Positions 18,081 through 27,746 of a stretch of DNA of 64,000 bases are shown here, piece after piece; position 1 is the stretch's first letter, and each line of letters starts with the position of its first letter. The DNA comes from a virus, in the IMG/VR virus record IMGVR_UViG_3300042937_000753, positions 1 through 64,000 of that record; one strand, 5' to 3'. The translations under genes and the position numbers were made by a program. Under the pieces are notes generated by a model. It had not been told where the DNA came from and ran no database searches. It saw nothing but the letters and a program-made list of their open reading frames with translations.

Positions 18081-21000
18081 ATGGCACAATATCCACAAGG
18101 TGTTACCGATTTTATTCCTGATTATCAACCCACTCAACCAGATTTTAATTTTCTTTCAAATGTCATTCAACTGAAACAATCACAATATGATCAGAATTGG
18201 AGTAAGTTAAATAACATGTATGGGCAATTATTAAATGCTCCATTAACTCATGATGAAAGTGTCAAAAAAAGAGATAATACATTTAAAAGAATAGACTTTG
18301 ATTTAAAAAGAGTTACTGGTATGGACTTATCTTTAGAACAAAATGTCCAACAAGCTACACAATTGTTTAGACCATTTTATGAGGATTCAAATCTAATGAA
18401 AGATATGGCCTTTACAAAAAATGTTGGTTTTGAAAGATCATTGGGTGAAGGTAAAAGAATTTCTACTGATGAAAAAATTAATGGAGAATATTGGAAGGGT
18501 GGCATTGATGCCATTGATTATAGAGTACAAGAATTTAAAGCAACTCCTTATGAGCAATTGACAGGTTTTGGAGATGTTAAATATACTCCATATGTCAATG
18601 TAGAAAAAATGGCTCAGGAATTAGCATTAAAAATGAAGATAGATGTTAAATCAGTAACCCCACAAGGAGACTGGATGGTTACTCAAAAAAATGGTCAGCA
18701 AATTATTCAACCTCTACAGAGTTTGTTCTTTAATGCATATGGAAAGGATCCAAAGGTTAGAGACTTCTATTCAACATTAGCATATCTTGAAAGAAAGAAT
18801 ACTGTAACACGTGATAAAGATAAGCCTGAGTTTGGTGGTAATGCTGAGTTAGCTGAGAAAGATTATCTCAATAGAACATTGAAGGTAATGAAGAATCAGA
18901 CAACACTAAATAAAACTGCTTTAGTTAGTGAAAAGAATACTAATGATAAAATGATTAAAAAATTAGAGAAGTCACTGGCTGATGGAACTGATATTGAAAC
19001 TACACAAGGTGCTTTAGATAGTTATATGCAAGCTAATGAAGATATACTTTCAATGCTTAAGCAAAATGAAGATGATCTAAAAATGTTAGATGGAAATTTA
19101 AATAGTACACTTACATCACAAGGAGGAAGTAAACTATCTACAGATAACATAGAAGAATTAAGAGGTAAAGTAGATGCTGCTACAGGATCAAACTTATTAC
19201 AAGCAGATTTAAATAAAGCTGTTATGGATTATATAGGTCTTCATAGTGAAGTATCTTATGATCCAAATCCATTTGCTGTACAAAGACAAAAGTATCAATA
19301 TGATTCTTCATTGATTGGTCAAAGAGCATCTGCACAAAAAGATGTAGCCTTATTTAAGTATAACTTAGATATGGATAAGTTGCAATATAAAGCTAAAGCA
19401 GATTCTGGAATGTATTCAGTTGATCCAAAAAATGGAAAACTTGAAATAAAACCTGAGTTAGCTAATGTTGAAGCAATAGTAGATCTTATGGCTAAAACAA
19501 GTGGTATTGATCCTAAAGAAATAAGACAAAATATTACAGACTTATTTAAAGGAGAAGCTAACTCAGCTAAAACAGCTATGGCAAGTTTAATGAATGAGTT
19601 ACAAGCAGAAGGCACACTTTCTAATAGTGAGTTATTATACATTATGCAAGACGAAGCCTACAGTGGTTTTAATATGAAACCAATGTTGAAATGGCTTAAA
19701 GACAATGGAAGTAAATCAAAAGATACTAAACTTGACCCTAAGATGGGTGCTATGCTAATGGAAGAAGGTATGTATACAACATCCCTTGAAAAAGAAATGA
19801 TGGGTAATGAGTCTGGTTTTGAAGAAGGTCAGGCAAAACTTCAATCAATGGCTAAAGGTTCATTAGAAGATGTTTCTCCTGAAGCAGTAACAAGAATGAC
19901 TAAAAGATTACTTACTGTAATTGATAAGAAGAAAGATGATGTAGCTATAAGAGAAAATAGCAATGTAAAAAAACTTGTAACTATGAGTCATTCACTTGAT
20001 GACTATGCTGGTTTTAGAAGAACAGAAATAAAAGCAAAAGAAAAGTGGGCCCAAGAAGTAGCAGGTAGAATGAAGGGAGAAGGTTTTGAATATCCAGATG
20101 CAATGTTTGATGATGAATTAAATTTTGTAGCAGATGAAAAAGCTTTCTTAGCTAATGTTGCAAAAAAACATCCTAATGATATTCAGTTAGCTAATGGCAT
20201 GTCTTGGGGAGGTTTTTGGAATACAGTAAACTCGGGCGCATTAGCTGGAGGTCTTGCTGGTTTTGCGGGTGGTCCATTTGCTGGAATTACTGTTCCTGCT
20301 GGATCGGCAATGGGAGGTGCATCAGGAGCTTTTGCTTATACAACTACTGGTCTTTTAAACATGGGTTATAATGCTTTATTTGGAGATGGTTCTGCTAGTA
20401 GTACACAATTAAAAAATGCAAATACATCTAGCTTTGGTAATCCTTATACGGTAAGTGAAGAGTTTGAAGCAATGAAAGAAGCATATGATACATATGTTTT
20501 AGATAGTAAATTGACATCTGAGATACCAGGATTAGAACAAATAATTGGTAGTGATGGTACAGGTAAATATACAAAGGCGGGTTCTGGTATTACTGTTGAT
20601 CCCGGTATACTTTCACCTACATACCAACATTTTTTAGAGATTAAAAAAGTTTTAAGAAACTTAGATATAGGAGCTGATGATGGTAATACATATGTTTCAT
20701 TTGCTGGTGTTAATGCAACGGCTGATGAAATTGATAAAAAATTTCAAAATGGTGATGATGGTGGAATAGTAGTTGGTAATGAAGCATGGGCTGCAATATG
20801 GGCGGACTTAAATCCAAGAACTGGTAAAAAAGATTCTGGTTTAGGAAGGTTTATAGTTGGTGTATCACCATTAGCCGGTGAAGATGCAACTAAAGCTGCT
20901 ATACAATTTAGACTTCCTGCAGACTATTTAAAGAAATTTAAACCAGATGCTGATGGTAAAGGTATTATGGACATTGATGCTTATAATGAAATGTTAAAAA

Positions 21001-21389
21001 ATGGTATTACTATAGTTACTGATGCAAGAAATTTATCAGGTTTATCTATGTATAGAAATTCATTTAAGACACCTGAACAATTAAGAATTGAAAAAGCAGG
21101 TGGTGAGGGAGTTACATATACTGACCCAACACTTCCGGGTATTGAATTAAATTATAAAATGAATCCTGTTGATCAATCTAAAATTATTGTAACAACAAGT
21201 TATGATCAATATATGGGGCCTGGAGTTGAAAGACAAAGAATTAATTTGGTGACATCCCTTTCTAATCAGGGTGCTAACTTAAAAACCAATAGAGAAAATT
21301 TCTTTGTGGGAGATCCATCAAGCGGAGATATTGATGGTCCAAAAATTCAAAAAATGCAAAATCAGTCAAGAAAACAATATGGAAACTAG
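18081..21389 (+). CDS. crAss-like internal virion (cargo/ejection) protein candidate, 1102 aa
   Basis: Clear ATG start after an A/T gap. The N-terminal region (PDYQPTQPDFNFLSN, then LKQSQYDQNW, then LSLEQNVQQA, then TKNVGF) is a pattern I associate with a conserved cargo protein of crAss-like and related Bacteroidota phages. Most of the chain is helical, Lys/Glu/Gln-rich and coiled-coil-like. Residues about 717-770 are a Gly/Ala-rich hydrophobic stretch (ALAGGLAGFAGG...) that could insert into membranes. This is a feature of ejected internal proteins of other phages. It ends with TAG and overlaps the next gene. Family recognition is from memory; the ejection role is inference. Confidence 0.78.
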   Translation: MAQYPQGVTDFIPDYQPTQPDFNFLSNVIQLKQSQYDQNWSKLNNMYGQLLNAPLTHDESVKKRDNTFKRIDFDLKRVTGMDLSLEQNVQQATQLFRPFYEDSNLMKDMAFTKNVGFERSLGEGKRISTDEKINGEYWKGGIDAIDYRVQEFKATPYEQLTGFGDVKYTPYVNVEKMAQELALKMKIDVKSVTPQGDWMVTQKNGQQIIQPLQSLFFNAYGKDPKVRDFYSTLAYLERKNTVTRDKDKPEFGGNAELAEKDYLNRTLKVMKNQTTLNKTALVSEKNTNDKMIKKLEKSLADGTDIETTQGALDSYMQANEDILSMLKQNEDDLKMLDGNLNSTLTSQGGSKLSTDNIEELRGKVDAATGSNLLQADLNKAVMDYIGLHSEVSYDPNPFAVQRQKYQYDSSLIGQRASAQKDVALFKYNLDMDKLQYKAKADSGMYSVDPKNGKLEIKPELANVEAIVDLMAKTSGIDPKEIRQNITDLFKGEANSAKTAMASLMNELQAEGTLSNSELLYIMQDEAYSGFNMKPMLKWLKDNGSKSKDTKLDPKMGAMLMEEGMYTTSLEKEMMGNESGFEEGQAKLQSMAKGSLEDVSPEAVTRMTKRLLTVIDKKKDDVAIRENSNVKKLVTMSHSLDDYAGFRRTEIKAKEKWAQEVAGRMKGEGFEYPDAMFDDELNFVADEKAFLANVAKKHPNDIQLANGMSWGGFWNTVNSGALAGGLAGFAGGPFAGITVPAGSAMGGASGAFAYTTTGLLNMGYNALFGDGSASSTQLKNANTSSFGNPYTVSEEFEAMKEAYDTYVLDSKLTSEIPGLEQIIGSDGTGKYTKAGSGITVDPGILSPTYQHFLEIKKVLRNLDIGADDGNTYVSFAGVNATADEIDKKFQNGDDGGIVVGNEAWAAIWADLNPRTGKKDSGLGRFIVGVSPLAGEDATKAAIQFRLPADYLKKFKPDADGKGIMDIDAYNEMLKNGITIVTDARNLSGLSMYRNSFKTPEQLRIEKAGGEGVTYTDPTLPGIELNYKMNPVDQSKIIVTTSYDQYMGPGVERQRINLVTSLSNQGANLKTNRENFFVGDPSSGDIDGPKIQKMQNQSRKQYGN

Positions 21390-24300
21390 TTCAGAAAATT
21401 TGCAATCAACATTAGACACTAGTGGAAATAAAGTACCTGTTATAACTAATTTAGGATTAGCTGATGGTACATCAAATCCACTACAAGTTAAACAAATAAA
21501 TGCTTCTGTATCACCACAGTCTTCACCATTTGTAAAACCTCAAAGAAATCCTCCAACATTTGATCCAAAAGCTCAGATAGCTGCCATGCAAGAATGGCAT
21601 GATTCAACTGTAAATTCACAGCAGGATAATAATGAATGGTCAAAAGTGTCTTCATATGATTCAGGGCCAAGTGGTACTTTTTATGATAGATATGCAGATT
21701 TACAAGACTATGGTAAAGTTGAATTTCATCCTACAAGAAATAATGAAGCTATACTAAATAGAAACACTTCATTTGCGGGTGACTTATATAGAACTACTAC
21801 TCAAGCATTGCTTCCAATGATATGGAATGGTGTTAAAAGTACCTTTGCTAGTACGGCTAAAATCTTTAATGAAGGAGATTTTTTTGGTGCAGATCAAAGA
21901 CTTGCTAGAGATTATGCTAGAATTACTGCAAAGAATTCTTCTTCTAAAGATAACTTGGGTTCTTTTGTAAATAATCTAACATTGAATCTTGGTTATACCA
22001 TAGGTATAATGGGAACAGCTTTATTTGAAAACTGGGCAGGTGCTGCTGTTGGAGGTCTTACTGGTGCTAAAGCAATTAGTACAAAATCTGCTAATTTATT
22101 ATTTAAAGAATATCAGGCTGGTAAAGCTATTGATGGTTTAGGTTCATATACTCAAATGCTTGATGAACTTAAAGACATTAATGTTGTAAGACAACAATGG
22201 GAAAAAGCAAATGGTATTGGTAAAGCACAAAAGTTTATGCAATCGGCTCCTGTTAGAGCACTTAATCCATTAAGTAATTTAACTGATAATGCATATTCTA
22301 TATTAAATTCTACAGATGATTTTACTGGTTACATGAAATCAGGTAGACAATTTATGAATACCGCAGGAGCTGCTTATAGAGATTTTAGAAATATAAATTT
22401 AGCAGTAGCTGAAGCAAGGCTAGAATCCGGAATGGTTTATAATACTATGTTTGATGATCTATATAGAGAACATCAAATTAAATTTGGTAAGAATCCAGAT
22501 GAAAAAGAATTACAAGATATAATAACACAATCTAGACAAGCCGCATATGAGACTTCATTTATGAATGCAGGCTTGATATATGCTACAAATAAAATAAGTT
22601 TTGATAATATTCTTAATCCTAGAATTGGTACGCAAGGTTTTCTAAAACAAAGAATGTTAGATTGGAAAACTATTGGTGGAGGGAGATTTGGTGAACTAGG
22701 TACTATTGCATTTGATGTAGCTAAGAATGAATGGAAGTTCGGAGAAAAAGGATTTAAGACTTGGTGGAACGGTTGGAAAACAGATCCATTTCATAAATCA
22801 GTTTGGGGAACAGTTGGTTATTTTAAAAGAAATATCTTTGAAGGGGTTCAAGAATCCTTACAGGAAACAATTTCTTCAGCAAATGAAAAATATTATAAGG
22901 ATAGTTTTTATTCAACACCTGTAAGAAAAAATTTAGTATCTAAAGCTGCTTTTGGAAAAGGAACAACACCGATGTCATATTATGGTGAAGGGGTAAAAGA
23001 ACAATTTAGCAAAGAAGGTCTTGCTACATTTGCTTCGGGTTTTGCAATGGGTTCATTAGCAGGTGGATTAAATTCATCAATGACTTTTTTATATGAAAAG
23101 GCAAATCAAATATTTGATCCAAAAACATATGAGGTTTATAAAACTGAGAAAAGTAAAATAGTTGATGATCTTGTAACACAAATGAATGCCTTTGGAATTG
23201 AGGAGATGATTAATAGCCGTCTCTTTAATGGAGGTACACAAGATATATTAGCTAAAGTTCAGGAATCAGGTAACAAAAAAGAAGTAATGGATGCTGAGTC
23301 AGAAGCATTAGTACAACATTTTTCAATGTTACATGAGTACGGAGTTTTAGATATGTACTTAGATGCTGTTGAAAGTTATTCTAAATATACTGATCCTGAA
23401 TTTAAAGAAGCTTTTCCAAAAGTTGCTGATGGAGATATTAGTAAATATAGAGCTAGAATTCCTGAAGTTGTAAATAAAGCAAGAGCTATTAAGGATAGAC
23501 TTGAAACATATAATAAGATTTATCCTAATCCTATTGATCTTTCTAAAATGAACAAAGATGATGCTGATTATGAAGAAGCTTACATAATGCATCACTCTTG
23601 GAACTGGGGAATAAAATCTGCAGTATTTTATAATGAAGTTTTTGATGATGCTAGAGATAGAATGGTTAAAATAATGAATAAACATTATCAAGAAAGACCA
23701 TTGCAATCAATGACAAAAAGACAATCAGATGTTATACTTCGTCCAGAGCAAATGAGAAATGAAATGGGTCTTTTAAAAAATGAGGCTGATAGTCTTCTTG
23801 CTGTAGGGGATGCTGAATCTAAAAAAGTTGCAAAAGAAAAATTAAAACAGATTGAAGCATATGCAAAATATGTTGAAGCTTATGATGAATTTAGTGAATA
23901 CTATCATAGAGATAGATATTTTAATAGAGCTAAATCAATTGTACAGTCAGAAAAAGCTGAAGGAGAACAAGTTACAGATGAAGAAGTTGATCAATATTTA
24001 GAAGATAGATTTGGGCCAAAAAATGCAGAGACAGAGCAAGAGATTCTTTTAAACTTAGAAAAGCAATATAATAATTTATTAAAATCAATTTCAGGAAAAC
24101 CTGATGATTATCTATTTACAAATAAAGTAGATGAAGGATTTGAACTTGTACTTGATTTCTATAAGTTAAATGATGAGTCTAGAGAAATGGTTGATGTAAT
24201 AAATCTAATGAATGATCCAAAAGGATTCTTAGATGTGTATTACAAAAATGAAAAATGGATGACTGATCTTTGGTTAAAGAGAGGTGACTATTATAGAGAC

Positions 24301-27300
24301 ATTGTAACTCAAGAATTATCTCAAATTGAAGATAATGGTTTGCTTAACTATTTAGCTAACCAGGGTATCTATATGAATGCTAATGACTTCATTCTCTACA
24401 GAGATCAAGACATTCCGCCAAAAGAATTCTATGATGAAAAAAAACAGTTAGTAATTCCTGAAGGAAGTTTAGCATATGATAGATACTATGCAATACTTAA
24501 TAGATACAAAGGTCTTAAAACAATTGAAGGTATGGCTAGAAAACAAGCTATGCAAGCAGAACTAGAAGTTAGAATTGCACAACTTGCTGAAAGAAGAGAT
24601 AAAGAGATTGAAAGATTAGGTACTCAGTTTGAAGAAAACTTAGTAGAAACAACAGGAGAAACAAGAGAAGCTTGGGAGAAAAAAGAACCTGCTACAACTC
24701 AAGGTAGAACACAAGAACAAATTGATGAAGACATAAAAGGTTTAAAAGCTAATTTACAACTTATTGAAGATGCTGAATCAATAGATGAAATATATCAATT
24801 ATATGAAGCCTTTGCTGAGCAAGAATTAATTCCTGAAAACTACTTTGCACTTATTGATGAGGCAATGGTAGCTAATGAAAAAGAAGCTAAAAAATTCTTT
24901 AAATCAACAAAAGATTCTGGAGCTGATGTAGAAACAAGACAGAAAGCAACTCAGCATAAAATTACATTGCCTCAAGTTTTAAAAGATAAGATTGCTGCAG
25001 TTACTTCTGAAGAAGCTGTTACTGAAGTAGATGATACACGTCCTATTGAAAATACAGAAGCATGGAAAGATTATCAGAAACAAGTTAAAACTACAACTGA
25101 AAGATACCAAACTTTAATTGATAAACTTAAAGCAGAAAGAATTGATTCTGAAGAAGAGGTTCCTAGACCACCATCTGCTCCAGCAAAAAGAGATAGTAAA
25201 AAAGATGTAGATTTAAATGCTCCTTGGAATGAACTTCCTGAAGATTTAAAAAATGAATTACAGGAAGCCTTTAATATTTTCTTGACATCTCCTGCACCAG
25301 AAGGATTAGGTAAACCAGCTGATTTACAAAGGATTAATCCTATGCAATATGAAATGTTGCGTAACAATTGGTTAGAACAACAAAAAGGTCTTATTGATGA
25401 TTATAATAATAGAGCTGTAGATGAAAAATCAGCTCAACCCGTAATTAAATATTTGACTCTTAAGAAACCTATTGATAAATATGGTCTTACTCAACTTAGA
25501 GCCATGACTGATGAACTTCAATCCATGTTGGATAGAAATTCTAATTATGATGGTACAGCCTTAACTAATTTGGAAAAGGCTGATATGAAGAATGATGTAA
25601 AAGAACTTCAAAAATATATTGTTTACCGAAGAGCAAACTATATGCCTAAAGATAATACTGAAAGAGTATTTAGAATCTTTGAGGAAATGGTAGTTAACAA
25701 GCAGAATGGAGTCTCAAGAATTCTTGATGCTGCAGGAAACACAACGGGTTATGAATTTCCAGGACAAGATGGTAAACCATTACGGGTTACTAAAGTTACT
25801 GAGGAGATTGAAATTAAAATGACTGGTAAAGAACCATACTTATATGATGGAGTTAAAGAAACATACATAGGTAAAGATGGTAAACCTAGAGGTGGTCAGT
25901 TATTAAATCTATTTAGAGAACTTAAAAATGATGACTCTATAAAGACAGATGCTGATAGACTGAATTTATTTATGTCCAGTCTTGAGACTACATTAAAAGA
26001 TAATAAATTACCTCAGTTAAAAAGTCAAAAGAAAGTTGATGCAATAAGAAAAGCTCTTACAAATAATTTTACAGAACAGACTCTTATTGCTGTAGTTAAA
26101 GATGTTGCTCACAGTGAATCAACTACTGCTGGAAACACTTTAGATACAATGACAAGAGATTCATTTAAAACTAATTCTGATGGAGGGTTTGTTAAACCTG
26201 AAAAACCAGCAAGAATGGCTCAGGATGCATATGATAATTTATTTGGAGATTTTGGAGTAATCACTCAATTACAAGATTCTGTAATAGATGGTAAGTATGA
26301 GATTCTTTCATCTGATGTAATTATTTATGATCCTACTTTACTTGAGTCAGGTCTTGTAGGAGCAATGGACTTAATTGCTTTTGATAAAACTACAGGTGAT
26401 ATTAAGATTATTGATATCAAAACAGGTAAGCCAGAAAACTGGAAAAACTTTGATACTGAAAGTGAGTACAGTAAAAAACTAAACTATAGATTACAGCAGT
26501 CAATTTATAGAGCCTTGTTATTCAACATGACAGGAATATTAGCTAAGAGTATATCAATACTTCCTATTGCTATTACTACTGATATGGAAGGTAACATTCT
26601 TTCTGCAGAATCTGCAGCTAAAGTTGTAAATGGAAATGCTATTAGAGAACTTAAAACTAAAAAGCTTACATTAGAAAATGCATCTAAACCTGATGTAGAT
26701 AAAATTAATACTTTAGAAAAACAGATTAAAGAGCTAGAAAAAGCAACAACAGTTCCTCTTCTACCAGTAGAAGATAGTGTATTAGCTGAGAATGGTATTG
26801 TAATGAAAGCACCAAACCTACCTGAAAACTTAAAACCTGAAGGGGTAGGTGAAAAAGCTTCTGAACCTAACTTAACTGAAGAACAGAAAAAAACAGAAAT
26901 TAAAAGATTAAAATCTGAAATTGCTAAAATAGATAAGAAGTTAGCTGGTCTTAAAGATGGTGGGATCATAAATGTTGGAGACATGGTAACAACATCTCCT
27001 GCTTATGACAAACTAATTAATAAAAGAAAACAGTTTGAAGATAAGTTATCTGAGTTTGAGACTAAAGAAAATAAAGAAAAAGATGAAGATGAAATAAGTG
27101 ATGAAATCAAAGCCATGAAAAAAGGTGTTAAGGAACTTTTCCCTCAACCTGAAACAATCACTTCTGAAATATTTAAAAGTCTTCTTGCTAAAATAAGAAA
27201 TTCTCAAACATTGGCAGACCTTGAAAATGCTTACAATGATGCTATTGTAGAAATTATTGGTGAGTCAGATATTACATTTAATGATATGGTTGAGAATGTT

Positions 27301-27744
27301 TATGAGATTAGAAAATTAGCTTTAAATGTAGATACTTCTCAAGAGGAAAACATTAATAAAGGTGATTATCTTATTAGTAAAAATCCTATCTTTACAGGAT
27401 CCGTAGATGAGATTGTAGTTGTTAAAAAAGTAGCTGATGGTAAGGTTACTATAAAAGAACTTGAGGGTACAAGACAAAAAACTTTTACAATAGCTCAGAT
27501 TGCTGCAGGCTTTAGCAAAACTACAGAAGATGCATTAAAAATTGAACAAGAAGAAACTATGGGCTCTACTCCAGATGAAAAATTAAATTCTACTATATCT
27601 AAAAATAGTCTTGAAGAGTTTTCTAAAAATGCTGATCTTATAGATAAGGCAAAACAAAATATTGGAACATCAAGAAAAGATAGATTAGCTGCATTAAAAA
27701 ATGCATCTAAAGATGATAACATTAATAATTGTAAACCTAAATAA
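21379..27744 (+). CDS. Giant virion protein with PD-(D/E)XK nuclease-like domain, 2122 aa
   Basis: I place the start at ATG 21379 (METSSENLQS), overlapping the upstream stop by 11 bases. An in-frame ATG at 21304 would overlap by 86 and gives unlikely sequence. Numbered from 21379, a hydrophobic Gly/Ala-rich segment lies near residues 200-230. Long helical Glu/Lys-rich regions fill about 500-1500. A RecB-type nuclease signature follows: D1664 (VGAMDLIAF), then D1679-x-K1681 (IIDIKTGK), then a QxxxY motif (LQQSIYR). The C-terminus is Lys/Glu-rich. The nuclease motifs are complete, so activity on DNA is plausible. It sits two bases before the RNA polymerase gene, so the two are probably translated and packaged together. 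Confidence 0.8.
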   Translation: METSSENLQSTLDTSGNKVPVITNLGLADGTSNPLQVKQINASVSPQSSPFVKPQRNPPTFDPKAQIAAMQEWHDSTVNSQQDNNEWSKVSSYDSGPSGTFYDRYADLQDYGKVEFHPTRNNEAILNRNTSFAGDLYRTTTQALLPMIWNGVKSTFASTAKIFNEGDFFGADQRLARDYARITAKNSSSKDNLGSFVNNLTLNLGYTIGIMGTALFENWAGAAVGGLTGAKAISTKSANLLFKEYQAGKAIDGLGSYTQMLDELKDINVVRQQWEKANGIGKAQKFMQSAPVRALNPLSNLTDNAYSILNSTDDFTGYMKSGRQFMNTAGAAYRDFRNINLAVAEARLESGMVYNTMFDDLYREHQIKFGKNPDEKELQDIITQSRQAAYETSFMNAGLIYATNKISFDNILNPRIGTQGFLKQRMLDWKTIGGGRFGELGTIAFDVAKNEWKFGEKGFKTWWNGWKTDPFHKSVWGTVGYFKRNIFEGVQESLQETISSANEKYYKDSFYSTPVRKNLVSKAAFGKGTTPMSYYGEGVKEQFSKEGLATFASGFAMGSLAGGLNSSMTFLYEKANQIFDPKTYEVYKTEKSKIVDDLVTQMNAFGIEEMINSRLFNGGTQDILAKVQESGNKKEVMDAESEALVQHFSMLHEYGVLDMYLDAVESYSKYTDPEFKEAFPKVADGDISKYRARIPEVVNKARAIKDRLETYNKIYPNPIDLSKMNKDDADYEEAYIMHHSWNWGIKSAVFYNEVFDDARDRMVKIMNKHYQERPLQSMTKRQSDVILRPEQMRNEMGLLKNEADSLLAVGDAESKKVAKEKLKQIEAYAKYVEAYDEFSEYYHRDRYFNRAKSIVQSEKAEGEQVTDEEVDQYLEDRFGPKNAETEQEILLNLEKQYNNLLKSISGKPDDYLFTNKVDEGFELVLDFYKLNDESREMVDVINLMNDPKGFLDVYYKNEKWMTDLWLKRGDYYRDIVTQELSQIEDNGLLNYLANQGIYMNANDFILYRDQDIPPKEFYDEKKQLVIPEGSLAYDRYYAILNRYKGLKTIEGMARKQAMQAELEVRIAQLAERRDKEIERLGTQFEENLVETTGETREAWEKKEPATTQGRTQEQIDEDIKGLKANLQLIEDAESIDEIYQLYEAFAEQELIPENYFALIDEAMVANEKEAKKFFKSTKDSGADVETRQKATQHKITLPQVLKDKIAAVTSEEAVTEVDDTRPIENTEAWKDYQKQVKTTTERYQTLIDKLKAERIDSEEEVPRPPSAPAKRDSKKDVDLNAPWNELPEDLKNELQEAFNIFLTSPAPEGLGKPADLQRINPMQYEMLRNNWLEQQKGLIDDYNNRAVDEKSAQPVIKYLTLKKPIDKYGLTQLRAMTDELQSMLDRNSNYDGTALTNLEKADMKNDVKELQKYIVYRRANYMPKDNTERVFRIFEEMVVNKQNGVSRILDAAGNTTGYEFPGQDGKPLRVTKVTEEIEIKMTGKEPYLYDGVKETYIGKDGKPRGGQLLNLFRELKNDDSIKTDADRLNLFMSSLETTLKDNKLPQLKSQKKVDAIRKALTNNFTEQTLIAVVKDVAHSESTTAGNTLDTMTRDSFKTNSDGGFVKPEKPARMAQDAYDNLFGDFGVITQLQDSVIDGKYEILSSDVIIYDPTLLESGLVGAMDLIAFDKTTGDIKIIDIKTGKPENWKNFDTESEYSKKLNYRLQQSIYRALLFNMTGILAKSISILPIAITTDMEGNILSAESAAKVVNGNAIRELKTKKLTLENASKPDVDKINTLEKQIKELEKATTVPLLPVEDSVLAENGIVMKAPNLPENLKPEGVGEKASEPNLTEEQKKTEIKRLKSEIAKIDKKLAGLKDGGIINVGDMVTTSPAYDKLINKRKQFEDKLSEFETKENKEKDEDEISDEIKAMKKGVKELFPQPETITSEIFKSLLAKIRNSQTLADLENAYNDAIVEIIGESDITFNDMVENVYEIRKLALNVDTSQEENINKGDYLISKNPIFTGSVDEIVVVKKVADGKVTIKELEGTRQKTFTIAQIAAGFSKTTEDALKIEQEETMGSTPDEKLNSTISKNSLEEFSKNADLIDKAKQNIGTSRKDRLAALKNASKDDNINNCKPK

Positions 27745-27746
27745 AA

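Noticed and set aside
21304-21378. Upstream ATG as the start of the 2122-aa gene
   Set aside because: It would overlap the preceding gene by 86 bases and encodes an atypical Lys/Ile/Trp segment; ATG 21379 gives a normal short overlap.
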